A stretch of 46,221 bases of DNA from Asticcacaulis aquaticus (lineage in GTDB: Bacteria > Pseudomonadota > Alphaproteobacteria > Caulobacterales > Caulobacteraceae), in contig NZ_JAQQKX010000021.1 of NCBI RefSeq assembly GCF_028550415.1, positions 1 to 46,221 on the forward strand. The letters are read 5' to 3'. A model generated the notes under the pieces. The model searched no databases. It saw nothing but the letters and a program-made list of their open reading frames with translations, and had not been told where the DNA came from. This document shows, one piece after another, positions 33,280-41,725 of the stretch; position 1 is the stretch's first letter, and each line of letters opens with the position of its first letter. The position numbers and the translations under genes are program-made.

Positions 33280-34641
33280 ATGTCCCTAAGCAGTGTTATG
33301 CTGACCGGCGTGTCCGGTCTGGCCGCCACCTCGACGGCGCTGTCGGGCATTTCCAACAATATCGCCAACGTCAATACGACGGCGTATAAGCGCATCGAGA
33401 CCAACCTGTCGGCCACGGTGACGTCGAGCGCGGGCACGACCTATACCGGCAGCGGCGTGTCGGCCAGCACCTCGATGTCGGTGTCGCAGGCGGGGGCGCT
33501 GCAAACCACCACCTCGGCGCTGGATATGGCCATCGACGGTAACGGGTTCTTTGTGGTGTCCGATACCTCGGCGGCGGGCAGCGCCAGCCTCTATACCCGC
33601 GACGGGTCGTTTTCGGTCGATGCCGACGGCTATCTGGTCAATGCGTCGGGCTATTACCTTCAGGGCTGGACGGCAGACAGCTCGGGCAATGTGACGACCG
33701 GCGGCCTGACCTCGCAGCTTTCGGCCATTCGCATTCCGACGTCCGGCGACGATCCGGAAGCCACCACCGAGGTCAGCCTGTCGGCCAATCTCAATTCGAC
33801 GACCGAAGCCTATACGGGCGAATACGATATCTCGACGGGCCTTTCGATGACCAGTTACGACGCCGAAGCGGGGACGGGCGTGGAGCCCGATTTCGAGATC
33901 ACGATCCCGGTCTCGGACTCTCAGGGCGGCGAACACAGCCTGACCCTGTCGTTTCTCAAGAGCGAGACGGCGAACGAATGGACCGTCGAGCTATGGTCCG
34001 ACGACGTCAGCGGTGGTTACGGTGCCGACGGGAACATTATCAAGACCGGGACCATTAGCTTCAACGAGGACGGCTCGATAAATACCGACAGCCTGAACGC
34101 CTTTCTGGGCAGCGAAGGTTCGACGATCAGCATCGGAGCCTCCAGCGACGAGTCCGGCGGCCTGCACTGGAACAGCGATCTGGGGATCGAAGGGCAGGCG
34201 ATCACGCTCGATATCAGCGACGGTCTGACCCAGATGGCCTCAGCGTCCACGGTCAACAGCGTTGAGGCCAACGGTACGGTGTTCAGCGACGTTACGGACG
34301 TTCAGATCGGCGAGGACGGCACGGTCACGGCGGTCTATGAGGACGGCTCGACGCGGACCATAGCCCAGGTGGCGCTGGCCACCTTCGTCAATGCCGACGG
34401 CCTGAAGGCCGTATCCGGCAATGCCTATAAGGCGACCTCGGCCTCGGGCAGCTATACGCTGAAAACCCCCGGCAGCGAAGGGGCGGGGAGCCTGACCGCC
34501 TCGGCGCTCGAAGCCTCCACCGTCGATCTGGCGACCGAATTCACCGACCTGATCACGGTGCAACGCGCCTATTCGGCGTCATCGAAAATCATCACCACCG
34601 CCGATGAAATGCTGCAGGAACTGATCAGCCTCAAGCGCTAA
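33280..34641 (+). CDS. flgE: Orphan flagellar hook protein (FlgE-type)
   Basis: 453 residues from the ATG at 33280 (GAGAGG upstream; the in-frame extension to 33124 is AT-rich non-coding-like sequence). Flagellar rod/hook family: N-terminal D0 region with SSVMLTGVSGLAATSTALS and the signature SNNIANVNTTAYKR, then LDMAIDGNGFFVV and YTRDGSFSVDADGYLV, a variable Ser/Thr/Gly-rich middle (about 150-340), and a C-terminal D0 helix VDLATEFTDLITVQRAYSAS ending LQELISLKR. Such proteins leave by the flagellar type III apparatus without a cleaved signal. No other flagellar gene is nearby: it stands between the giant repeat operon and a sulfotransferase gene. It may be the ordinary hook protein or a paralogue tied to the repeat protein. 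Confidence 0.88.
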   Translation: MSLSSVMLTGVSGLAATSTALSGISNNIANVNTTAYKRIETNLSATVTSSAGTTYTGSGVSASTSMSVSQAGALQTTTSALDMAIDGNGFFVVSDTSAAGSASLYTRDGSFSVDADGYLVNASGYYLQGWTADSSGNVTTGGLTSQLSAIRIPTSGDDPEATTEVSLSANLNSTTEAYTGEYDISTGLSMTSYDAEAGTGVEPDFEITIPVSDSQGGEHSLTLSFLKSETANEWTVELWSDDVSGGYGADGNIIKTGTISFNEDGSINTDSLNAFLGSEGSTISIGASSDESGGLHWNSDLGIEGQAITLDISDGLTQMASASTVNSVEANGTVFSDVTDVQIGEDGTVTAVYEDGSTRTIAQVALATFVNADGLKAVSGNAYKATSASGSYTLKTPGSEGAGSLTASALEASTVDLATEFTDLITVQRAYSASSKIITTADEMLQELISLKR

Positions 34642-34753
34642 TATGTCAGGGCTGTCGTGTATGCTGAAAATGATTTCATATGCGAATTAATGTCATCAAA
34701 GTCGCGACTTTTTCTTATTTTACATTGCCTTATGCAATGAAATGGGGAACGTG

Positions 34754-35683
34754 ATGTCGGCCTTTGAAACGCTTTACCATCTGATGACGGCCCTGCCGAA
34801 GGCGGATGGCACCCTGTCGTCCGAACTGGTCGAGGTGGTGCGCAATATCCGGACCGGCAACCGACAATGCCTTCTGGCCTTTCCGCCAAAGGTGGCGGGG
34901 ACCTTCCTGCGCACGGCGCTGGTCGAACTTCTGGGGCAGCACTATGAAAGTTATCTCAGCCGCGGGGCCTATGCCAATGTCACCCTGTCGCACGACCTCT
35001 ATTTTCCCACGCTCCTCAATCAGCATATCGTCTCCGGGACGCGTCCGGGCGCGGCGGTGATGCACCTGCACCTCAATCCGTCGCGTCATACGACGGCGCT
35101 GGTCGAAGCGTTCGATATCCCGGTCGTCATCGGGACGCGTGACATCCTCGACACTTTGGTCAGTGCCAAGAACATGTGCGATGCCGCCCCGCCCACCGAA
35201 GCGGACAGCTTCAGCGCGCTGGGGGCGCCCTGGCACGACCTGACCGAGGCCGAGCAGCGCCACGTGCTGGTGCACGTTCTGCCGGCGTGGTACGCCCGTT
35301 TCTACGGCGCATGGATGCGCTATTCCGTCGATTGCCACGTCCGGGGCCTGAGGCCGCCCCTGTGGCTGCGTTACGACGATCTGGTGGCCCAGCCGGTGGA
35401 CCTGATCGGGGCCATCCTCACCCATGTCGATCCGACCCACACCTATGCGCCCGCCGATATCGCTGCCGTCCATGAACGGACGCGCCGCAAAAAGGCCGAT
35501 GTCCGCCTCAACAAGGGCATATCCGGCCGGGGCGAGGCCTACTTTACTCCTGAGGAAAAAGAGATCATCCATCAGGCTCTGCGCTCGGCCGGTGAACGCG
35601 AAATGATCGGTCTGGGGATTCTGCCCGACCCGGCGGTCAGCGCGCGATATGACGCTCCGGCCGTGCCTCAGGTGGCGGAATAG
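34754..35683 (+). CDS. Sulfotransferase-like protein (PAPS-dependent)
   Basis: 309 residues from the ATG at 34754, which has GGGGA seven bases upstream; the ATG at 34742 has no ribosome site. The fold pattern is that of sulfotransferases: 5'-phosphosulfate loop FPPKVAGTFLRTALVELL (residues 43-60), 3'-phosphate motif VIGTRDILDTLVSAKN (R129, S137), the LRYDDLVAQPVDLIGAI helix and a C-terminal R-x-G-x3-GRGEAYFTPEEKEI segment. These enzymes move sulfate from PAPS to sugars or tyrosine. It follows the hook gene by 112 bases in the same direction and is near a glycosyltransferase and nucleotide-sugar gene, so sulfation of the hook protein, the repeat protein or their glycans is a reasonable guess. 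The substrate is not known. Confidence 0.75.
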   Translation: MSAFETLYHLMTALPKADGTLSSELVEVVRNIRTGNRQCLLAFPPKVAGTFLRTALVELLGQHYESYLSRGAYANVTLSHDLYFPTLLNQHIVSGTRPGAAVMHLHLNPSRHTTALVEAFDIPVVIGTRDILDTLVSAKNMCDAAPPTEADSFSALGAPWHDLTEAEQRHVLVHVLPAWYARFYGAWMRYSVDCHVRGLRPPLWLRYDDLVAQPVDLIGAILTHVDPTHTYAPADIAAVHERTRRKKADVRLNKGISGRGEAYFTPEEKEIIHQALRSAGEREMIGLGILPDPAVSARYDAPAVPQVAE

Positions 35684-35730
35684 TCGCTGACGCCACCTGG
35701 CTTCCAAACCCGTTTTTCAGCCGATCCGCC

Positions 35731-35791
35731 GGACGCGTTCATTCCACTTCGCGCATCGATTCATGCGTGAATGGAATTCGCGTCCTTTTTT
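35731..35791 (+). terminator. Terminator of the hook/sulfotransferase unit
   Basis: GGACGCG (35731-35737) pairs with CGCGTCC (35779-35785), with inner pairing ATTCCA to TGGAAT and CGCAT to ATGCG, followed by TTTTTT (35786-35791). A long, interrupted but stable stem. Confidence 0.85.
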
Positions 35792-35877
35792 AATCGGCCT
35801 ATGATCCTTGCATAACAACATGACGGGAATGCTTCAAACGCATCGAATATTCCGTCAGGCAGGCAAGGAAAAACACC

Positions 35878-38661
35878 ATGATCACATCAGGGAAGACGGC
35901 TCGTCAGAGCCTGACCTACGGCGCATCTATGCTCGCTTTGCTGGCGTTGGGCGCACCTCACGCCATGGCGCAGGACGCGGCCTCCGCGAATGACGAACCG
36001 GTCGAGGTAGTCGTCACCGGGTTCCGCAGCAGCCTTCAGAGCGCCATCCGCGCCAAGCGCATGGAAACCGGCGTCGTCGATGCCATCAAAGCCGAGGACA
36101 TCGCCGACTTCCCCGATCTGAACCTTGCTGAATCCCTGCAACGCATCCCGGGTGTCACCATCACCCGCGCCAATGGCGAAGGTCGTCAGATTTCTGTGCG
36201 CGGTCTGGGATCTGAATACACCCGCGTCCGCGTCAACGGCATGGAAGCCATCGCCACCACAGGCGGCACGGTCAATTCCGGCGGCACCAACCGGACGCGC
36301 GGCTTCGATTTCAACATGTTCGCCTCGGAACTGTTCAACTCCTTAAGCGTGCGCAAGACGGCTTCCGCCGAGGTCGAAGAAGGGTCACTGGGCGCGACCG
36401 TCGATCTGCAGACGGCGCGGCCCTTCGATTACAAGGGCGATCAGCTCGTCATGTCGGCGCAGGCCAGCTACAACGATCTGGCGCGCGAAACCACACCGCG
36501 GTTCACCGCCATGGCCAGCCGTCGCTGGGCCGACGGGCGTCTGGGGGCGCTGGTCTCGGTCGCCTATGAAAAGCGCCATATCCTCGAAGAAGGCGCCAAT
36601 ATCACGCGCTGGACCTATGGCGGCGCCAATAGCGGCTTCAACACGGCCTCGACGCTCAGCGGCTATACGATCGCCCAGATCAACGACACCAACACGGCCA
36701 CCGCGCTGTATCATCCGCGCATCCCGTCCTATGTCAGCTACGACATCAATTCCGAACGTCTGGGCCTGACCGGCGCGTTCCAGATGCGCCTTTCGGAAGC
36801 CACCCTGTTCACCCTCGACGTCCTCTATTCCGACGTGAAGACGACGCGCGGCGAGCATCAGCTTCAGGCTATCGGCTTCAGCCGCGCCGGCACGGGCAAA
36901 CCGCAGACCATCATCCGCAGCGGTACGGTCGAAGGCAAGAATATCGTGCAGGGCGTGTTCGACAATGTCGATCTGCGCACCCAGACCGCCTGGGACGAGA
37001 TGGAAACCGAATTCTCGCAAGTCACCCTGACCCTGACGCACACCTTTTCCGAAAAGCTGCGCGGCGGCCTTATCGCCGGTCGGTCCACATCGGACTTCTC
37101 CAACCCGGTCTCGACCATCATCACCTTCGATCGCGCCAATTCGCAGGGCTACAGCTACGACTTCCGGTCGCGCCTGCCGGCTATCAGCCTGAATTTCGAC
37201 GCCACCAGCCCGGCCAGCTGGTCGATGATCGACGGCACCTCCGAGGTGCGCATCCGTCCGAACTTCGTCACCAACGCCTTCACCACGGCCAAGGGCTATC
37301 TCGAATACGACGTCAACGAAAACCTGACCCTGAAAGGCGGGCTCGACTACCGCAAGTTCGAGTTCGACTCTCGCGGCTACTACCGGACGACGGAAACCAA
37401 GGTCGATACCCTGTCGGCCGCCGATCTGGCCGCGGTGTCGACCGTCTATAGCGGCTTCGGACGCAATCTGGACCAGCCGTCGGGCAATGCCACGGCGTGG
37501 CTGGCCCCCGACCTCAACGCCTTTGCCGCCAAGTACAATATCTATTGCAACTGCGGTATCTATGCCCTGACCGACATCAACAATTCGTCGGCGCGCGGGC
37601 AATGGATTACGGTCGATGAAGCCGATTCGGGTGCCTATCTGCAGGCCGACTACAAATTCACCGCCTTCGGCCTCAACTGGCGTGGCGACGCGGGCCTGCG
37701 CTATTTCAAGACCAAGCAGCGCTCCAGCGGTTACGCGGCGGTGGGCTCGACGATCAAGCTGGTCGAGGCCGAGCGCACCTACGACATGACCCTGCCGTCG
37801 TTCAACATCGCGGCCGACCTGACCGACGACGTCGTCTTCCGCGTCAGCGCGGCGCAAACCATCGCCCGTCCGTCGATCTCCAGCCTCACCCCTGGTGGCG
37901 ATGTCGGCATTCAGGGCGCCAACCGCTCCTATTCGCGCGGCAATCCGGACATTAACCCGACCAAGTCGAAAAACCTCGACCTGTCGCTGGAATGGTACCC
38001 GGCCCCGAACTCGCTCTACGCCTTTGGCTTCTTCTACAAGAAGATCGACACCTTCGTGCAGACCCTGCGTCAGGACATCCCCTTCAACCAGCTGGGCCTG
38101 CCGAATTCATTGCTCGACGGGACGACCGCGACGACCAGCGATATCTTCGCGGTTAGCCAGCCGGTGAATTCGCCGGGCGGCGACCTGAAGGGGTTCGAAG
38201 TCAATATGCAGCAGCAACTGACCTTCCTGCCGGGCTTCTGGTCGAATTTCGGCGTGCTGGCCAACTACACCTATGTCGACTCGACGATCAATTACCTGAC
38301 CTCGACGACGCCGGGCGCACCGACCATTCCGGAAACCTTGGTCGGTCTGTCGAAGAACGCGGCGAATTTCACGCTCTATTACGAAGTCGAGAAGTTCAGC
38401 ATCCGGGGCTCCGTCGCCTATCGCGAAGGCTACCTGACCGCCGTGCCGTCCAACGACGGCAACACGGTCGCCGGTACAAATGAGACGACCAATTTCGACA
38501 TGCAGGCCTCCTATAACCTGACGCCGAAGCTGAAGCTCAGCCTTGAAGGCATCAACCTGACGGATGAGTTCAACGATCAGTATGTCGACGCCACCAACCG
38601 TCTGAACGTGCGCAGCCATACGGGTCGCCAGTTCTTCCTCAGCGCGCGGTATAGCTTCTAA
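35878..38661 (+). CDS. TonB-dependent receptor, Xanthomonas/Caulobacter carbohydrate type
   Basis: 927 residues. Outer-membrane importer. The signal peptide ends at AMA (residue 31), the TonB box is PVEVVVTGFR (41-50), and the plug follows with the subfamily pattern SLQSAIRAKR, VVDAIKAEDIADFPDLNLAESLQRIPGV (core IADFPDLNLAESLQ), ISVRGLGSEYTRVRVNGME and SLSVRKTASAEVEEGSLGATVDL. The barrel ends in FFLSARYSF. This subfamily commonly serves plant-polysaccharide fragments. AAGGA lies before the ATG. It is a single-gene unit with terminators on both sides; the aldarate/uronate genes downstream make a related sugar-acid or oligosaccharide a plausible ligand, which is inference. Confidence 0.9.
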   Translation: MITSGKTARQSLTYGASMLALLALGAPHAMAQDAASANDEPVEVVVTGFRSSLQSAIRAKRMETGVVDAIKAEDIADFPDLNLAESLQRIPGVTITRANGEGRQISVRGLGSEYTRVRVNGMEAIATTGGTVNSGGTNRTRGFDFNMFASELFNSLSVRKTASAEVEEGSLGATVDLQTARPFDYKGDQLVMSAQASYNDLARETTPRFTAMASRRWADGRLGALVSVAYEKRHILEEGANITRWTYGGANSGFNTASTLSGYTIAQINDTNTATALYHPRIPSYVSYDINSERLGLTGAFQMRLSEATLFTLDVLYSDVKTTRGEHQLQAIGFSRAGTGKPQTIIRSGTVEGKNIVQGVFDNVDLRTQTAWDEMETEFSQVTLTLTHTFSEKLRGGLIAGRSTSDFSNPVSTIITFDRANSQGYSYDFRSRLPAISLNFDATSPASWSMIDGTSEVRIRPNFVTNAFTTAKGYLEYDVNENLTLKGGLDYRKFEFDSRGYYRTTETKVDTLSAADLAAVSTVYSGFGRNLDQPSGNATAWLAPDLNAFAAKYNIYCNCGIYALTDINNSSARGQWITVDEADSGAYLQADYKFTAFGLNWRGDAGLRYFKTKQRSSGYAAVGSTIKLVEAERTYDMTLPSFNIAADLTDDVVFRVSAAQTIARPSISSLTPGGDVGIQGANRSYSRGNPDINPTKSKNLDLSLEWYPAPNSLYAFGFFYKKIDTFVQTLRQDIPFNQLGLPNSLLDGTTATTSDIFAVSQPVNSPGGDLKGFEVNMQQQLTFLPGFWSNFGVLANYTYVDSTINYLTSTTPGAPTIPETLVGLSKNAANFTLYYEVEKFSIRGSVAYREGYLTAVPSNDGNTVAGTNETTNFDMQASYNLTPKLKLSLEGINLTDEFNDQYVDATNRLNVRSHTGRQFFLSARYSF

Positions 38662-38769
38662 CCTCCTTACGCCGGTGCGCGCGAGGCCCCCAACTCACGC
38701 GCACAGGTGCGGCGTAGTCCCTGCGCCAGACGACCGGATATCCATTCCCCCGATATTCGGTTCGCACTT

Positions 38770-38810
38770 AGCCCGTCTCGCTCAAACCGAGCGGGACGGG
38801 CTCATTTTTT
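38770..38810 (+). terminator. Terminator of the 927-residue TonB receptor gene
   Basis: AGCCCGTC-TCGCTC and GAGCG-GGACGGGCT pair around AAACC, followed by CATTTTTT. It is the first of three hairpins in a row. Confidence 0.85.
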
Positions 38811-38820
38811 GCTGGTCGCG

Positions 38821-38900
38821 CAGGCCAAAAACCGCTTCGCACTTTTTGGCCTGCGCTTGAAGCCACGGCTGCCCTACCGCAGCCGTGGCTCTTTTCTTTT
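38821..38900 (+). terminator. Two further hairpins (attenuator- or terminator-like)
   Basis: CAGGCCAAAAA (38821-38831) and TTTTTGGCCTG (38843-38853) are perfect 11-base inverted repeats. AGCCACGGCTG (38861-38871) and CAGCCGTGGCT (38880-38890) form a second 11-base stem followed by CTTTTCTTTT. They lie between the receptor and the LysR gene, both on the plus strand. Confidence 0.7.
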
Positions 38901-38964
38901 GTAAAGACGATGTCTCATGTTAGCTTCGTTCCAAATACATCCGATAAAACGGGTACAGGGAAAC

Positions 38965-39861
38965 ATGTTCGAACTCAGCCAGATACGGTGCTTCGTCACC
39001 GCCGCCGACGAGTTGCACTTCGGCCGGGCGGCGGCGCGGCTGAACATGACCCAGCCGCCCCTCAGCCGGCAGATTCAGGTGCTTGAGCGCATCCTTGGCG
39101 TCCCACTCTTCGAGCGCACCAGCCGCAGCGTGAAACTGACCCCGGCGGGTCGGGTCTTCCTGCCCGAAGCGCGGCGGATCATCTGGCTGGCCGAAAGCGC
39201 AACCCTGGCCGCACGCAAGGTGGCGCAGGGCGACGCCGGACGCATCGGGATCGGTTTCACCGCCGTGTCGGGCTACAGCTTCCTGCCGCAGATCGTGGCG
39301 CAGGCGCGGGCGCGCCTGCCCAATATCGAGTTGGAGCTGCGCGAAATGGTCTCCAGCCAGCAGGTTGAAGCCTTGCAGACCGGTCTGATCGATATCGGCT
39401 TCCTGCGTCAGCCGCTCGAACGGCACGAATTCGAGTCGGAGCGCGTGGTCTGCGAAGGGCTGGTCGCGGCCCTGCCGACGGGCGATCCGCGTCTGACGAC
39501 ACCGGAACTGACCCTGGTCGATTTCGATGGCTCGCCCCTGATCATGTATTCGCGCGAAGGGGCCAGCTATTTCCACAACATGTTGATGTCGCTGTTCGCC
39601 GAGGCCGAGGTCAGGCCCGACTATGTGCAGCAGGTGACACAGATCCATTCCATGCTGGGTCTGGTCCGGGCGGGCCTGGGAATCGCCATTGTGCCGCGCA
39701 CGGCCATGAGCCTGCAGTTTTCCGACGTCCATTATCGCGATATCGCGACCTCACCGGAAAAGCCGGTCGAACTGTACATGGTCTGGCGACGCGCCAACAC
39801 CAACCCGGCGCTCGGTCCGGTTCGGAGCCTGTGCAGCGAGGTCGCGCCGAAGACGGTCTGA
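38965..39861 (+). CDS. LysR family transcriptional regulator
   Basis: 298 residues from the ATG at 38965 (AGGGA upstream; an in-frame ATG at 38917 lacks a ribosome site). N-terminal winged helix-turn-helix 1-60 (QIRCFVTAADELHFGRAAARL, NMTQPPLSRQIQVLERILG), linker helix, then a periplasmic-binding-type effector domain from about 90. The DELHFGRAAARL form is typical of the BenM/CatM/CbnR subgroup that senses small organic acids. It lies convergent to the Tat-exported protein gene and close to the aldarate genes, which it probably controls. The 33-base-spaced direct repeats at 43174-43217 are a candidate target. Confidence 0.9.
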   Translation: MFELSQIRCFVTAADELHFGRAAARLNMTQPPLSRQIQVLERILGVPLFERTSRSVKLTPAGRVFLPEARRIIWLAESATLAARKVAQGDAGRIGIGFTAVSGYSFLPQIVAQARARLPNIELELREMVSSQQVEALQTGLIDIGFLRQPLERHEFESERVVCEGLVAALPTGDPRLTTPELTLVDFDGSPLIMYSREGASYFHNMLMSLFAEAEVRPDYVQQVTQIHSMLGLVRAGLGIAIVPRTAMSLQFSDVHYRDIATSPEKPVELYMVWRRANTNPALGPVRSLCSEVAPKTV

Positions 39862-41721
39862 TTACACTCGATCCCAAGGATGGCTCAGGGTAGGCGCGTT
39901 GGCGTGGCGTTTATGGGCAAAGCGGATCGTCGTGCCGCAACCGGGCGCGAGATCGAGCGTCACCTGATTGCTATTGAGGGCCTGAACTTTACCATCGATC
40001 GTCATGGCGGTGAATTGATGCTCGCCATAGCCGCCCGCCTGAACCGTAACGGTCCGTGTACGGAATGGATGCGTATTGACCAGAGTGACGGTGGTGGCCA
40101 GATCGCTCAGTTCACTGACCAAGGCGCCGACATCGTCCGGAATGCCGGCCCGGCGTTTCACCGGATCGAAGTAGCGCAGGCGGGCATAGAGCAGGGCGCC
40201 GCCCTGAGGCGCAGAGGTCTTCGACCAGGTTGGTCGCGCGATATGGATGGCCCCGCACATCAGGTGCAGCAGCGGCGTTACCTCCGCCGGATTGAACTTC
40301 AAAAGCGCGTCGGCAAGGCGGGTCTCTTTGGTTGTCGTGTCTTTGGCCAGATCGCCCATCTTCCTGCGCACGCTGTCGAGCGCGCCGCGCACCGCCGTAA
40401 CAGGATAGGCCGGGTTCTTGCCGGTCAGATAGTCGATCCATGGATGGTTGGTATCGGCGCGCGCGAAGTCGTCAGGCCGCATCGACATGTACCAGATATC
40501 GAGCCCGTTGGTCCGGTAGGGGCCGGGCCGATAGCTGTACCAGCCGTCTTTGCCGTACATGGTCGGCACGCTGGACACGCCGTCGATCGATTTCGCCTGC
40601 GCATTGATCGCGGCGTTCTGATCGCGCCACACCTGTAGATACTTATCGTCGCCCGTCAGCAGATAGGCGTTCAAAAAGGCGACGATGGCGCGCGGTACGC
40701 GGTTACGGTCCTCGCGCTTACCGCTGACCGGATCGATCGGCGAAAAGCCCCAGCCATAGACATTGCCCCACCATTCTTTTTTCGGCCCGCCGATGCGGCC
40801 TTTCAGATCGACGTAGCTGGGCAGGATATGGCCGTTGCGTTTGGCGCGGTCGATCCAGGCGTCGAGATAGGTGGTAATCCAGTCACGGTATTTGCGCTCG
40901 CCCGAGATCATATAGGCGTTCATGACGAGGCTGGTCGATTGCAGGTTCAGCGGGCTGTCGCCGACGACGTCGGTATAGTCGACATAGTGGTCGAGCGTTT
41001 CCTGATAGGTCGACTCGCCGTGCTCCATGAAAAAGCCGGTCGGGTCGAAGGGATCGCCCGCCCAGTCGAGCGCCGTGGCCTTGCGCAGTTGCGGGCCCTT
41101 GGAGCCATTGATCATCGAGCGGATGATCTTGCGCTTAGGATCGTAGTTCTTTGCCTCTTTATCTTCGCCGGTATAGAAGCCGGAGAAGCGCCGGGCGCGG
41201 GCCTGAAAGGCCGGATCGTTCGGCGCGGACAGCCCCATCAGGTTGAACACCGACAGCCCTTCGGACAGGTGCTGCCAGTCGTTCATCACCGGAAATTCGC
41301 GGTAATACATGCCTTCGCGGGCAATCGGCGTCTCGACGGTCTTCGCCTCGGTATATTGTTTGAGGTGCCCCTCATAGGCCTTGGTATAAAGCTCACGCAC
41401 CCGATCCGAACCGCCCAGCGCGTGCAGCAGCGGCCACTCGTTGCAGTTCTCTATCGCGTCGTCGGGGCCGTCATTCGCTCCCCAGCGCTCGAAGCACTGA
41501 AAATAGCCGCGGTCGTCGAAATAGCGGTTATAGAAGACCTCGACGGCTTCGCTCTCGACGCGCAGGGCCTCGCGTTGCAGCAGCGCCCATTCCGGCGGGG
41601 CCATGGGGGTGGCGATCACCGCATCGGCGGCTTTGGCCACGACGGGGAGGGCGGCCCCCAAAACGGGAGATAAGGTCGCGACGGCGCAGGCGCTTTTGAG
41701 CAGGGTACGGCGGTTCATCAT
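39862..41721 (-). CDS. Tat-exported protein of unknown family (possible toroid-fold polysaccharide enzyme)
   Basis: 619 residues, function not recognised. The N-terminus MMNRRTLLKSACAVATLSP is a twin-arginine signal, cleaved near AKA (31). The mature part is rich in Trp, Tyr and Asp and has repeated helix-pair-like segments with family-specific patterns (NEWPLLHALGG, FFMEHGESTYQETLDHYVDY, NAYMISGERKYRDWITTYLDAWIDR, IVAFLNAYLLTGDDKYLQVWRDQ). Such alternating helix pairs suggest an (alpha/alpha) toroid as in many glycoside hydrolases and lyases. The last 90 residues look like a beta-sandwich. The gene follows the GudP/GarP-like transporter by 4 bases, so it should release a sugar acid from a larger substrate in the periplasm. 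Export and context are solid; the enzyme activity is a guess. Confidence 0.8.
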   Translation of the reverse strand: MMNRRTLLKSACAVATLSPVLGAALPVVAKAADAVIATPMAPPEWALLQREALRVESEAVEVFYNRYFDDRGYFQCFERWGANDGPDDAIENCNEWPLLHALGGSDRVRELYTKAYEGHLKQYTEAKTVETPIAREGMYYREFPVMNDWQHLSEGLSVFNLMGLSAPNDPAFQARARRFSGFYTGEDKEAKNYDPKRKIIRSMINGSKGPQLRKATALDWAGDPFDPTGFFMEHGESTYQETLDHYVDYTDVVGDSPLNLQSTSLVMNAYMISGERKYRDWITTYLDAWIDRAKRNGHILPSYVDLKGRIGGPKKEWWGNVYGWGFSPIDPVSGKREDRNRVPRAIVAFLNAYLLTGDDKYLQVWRDQNAAINAQAKSIDGVSSVPTMYGKDGWYSYRPGPYRTNGLDIWYMSMRPDDFARADTNHPWIDYLTGKNPAYPVTAVRGALDSVRRKMGDLAKDTTTKETRLADALLKFNPAEVTPLLHLMCGAIHIARPTWSKTSAPQGGALLYARLRYFDPVKRRAGIPDDVGALVSELSDLATTVTLVNTHPFRTRTVTVQAGGYGEHQFTAMTIDGKVQALNSNQVTLDLAPGCGTTIRFAHKRHANAPTLSHPWDRV

Positions 41722-41725
41722 CGTC

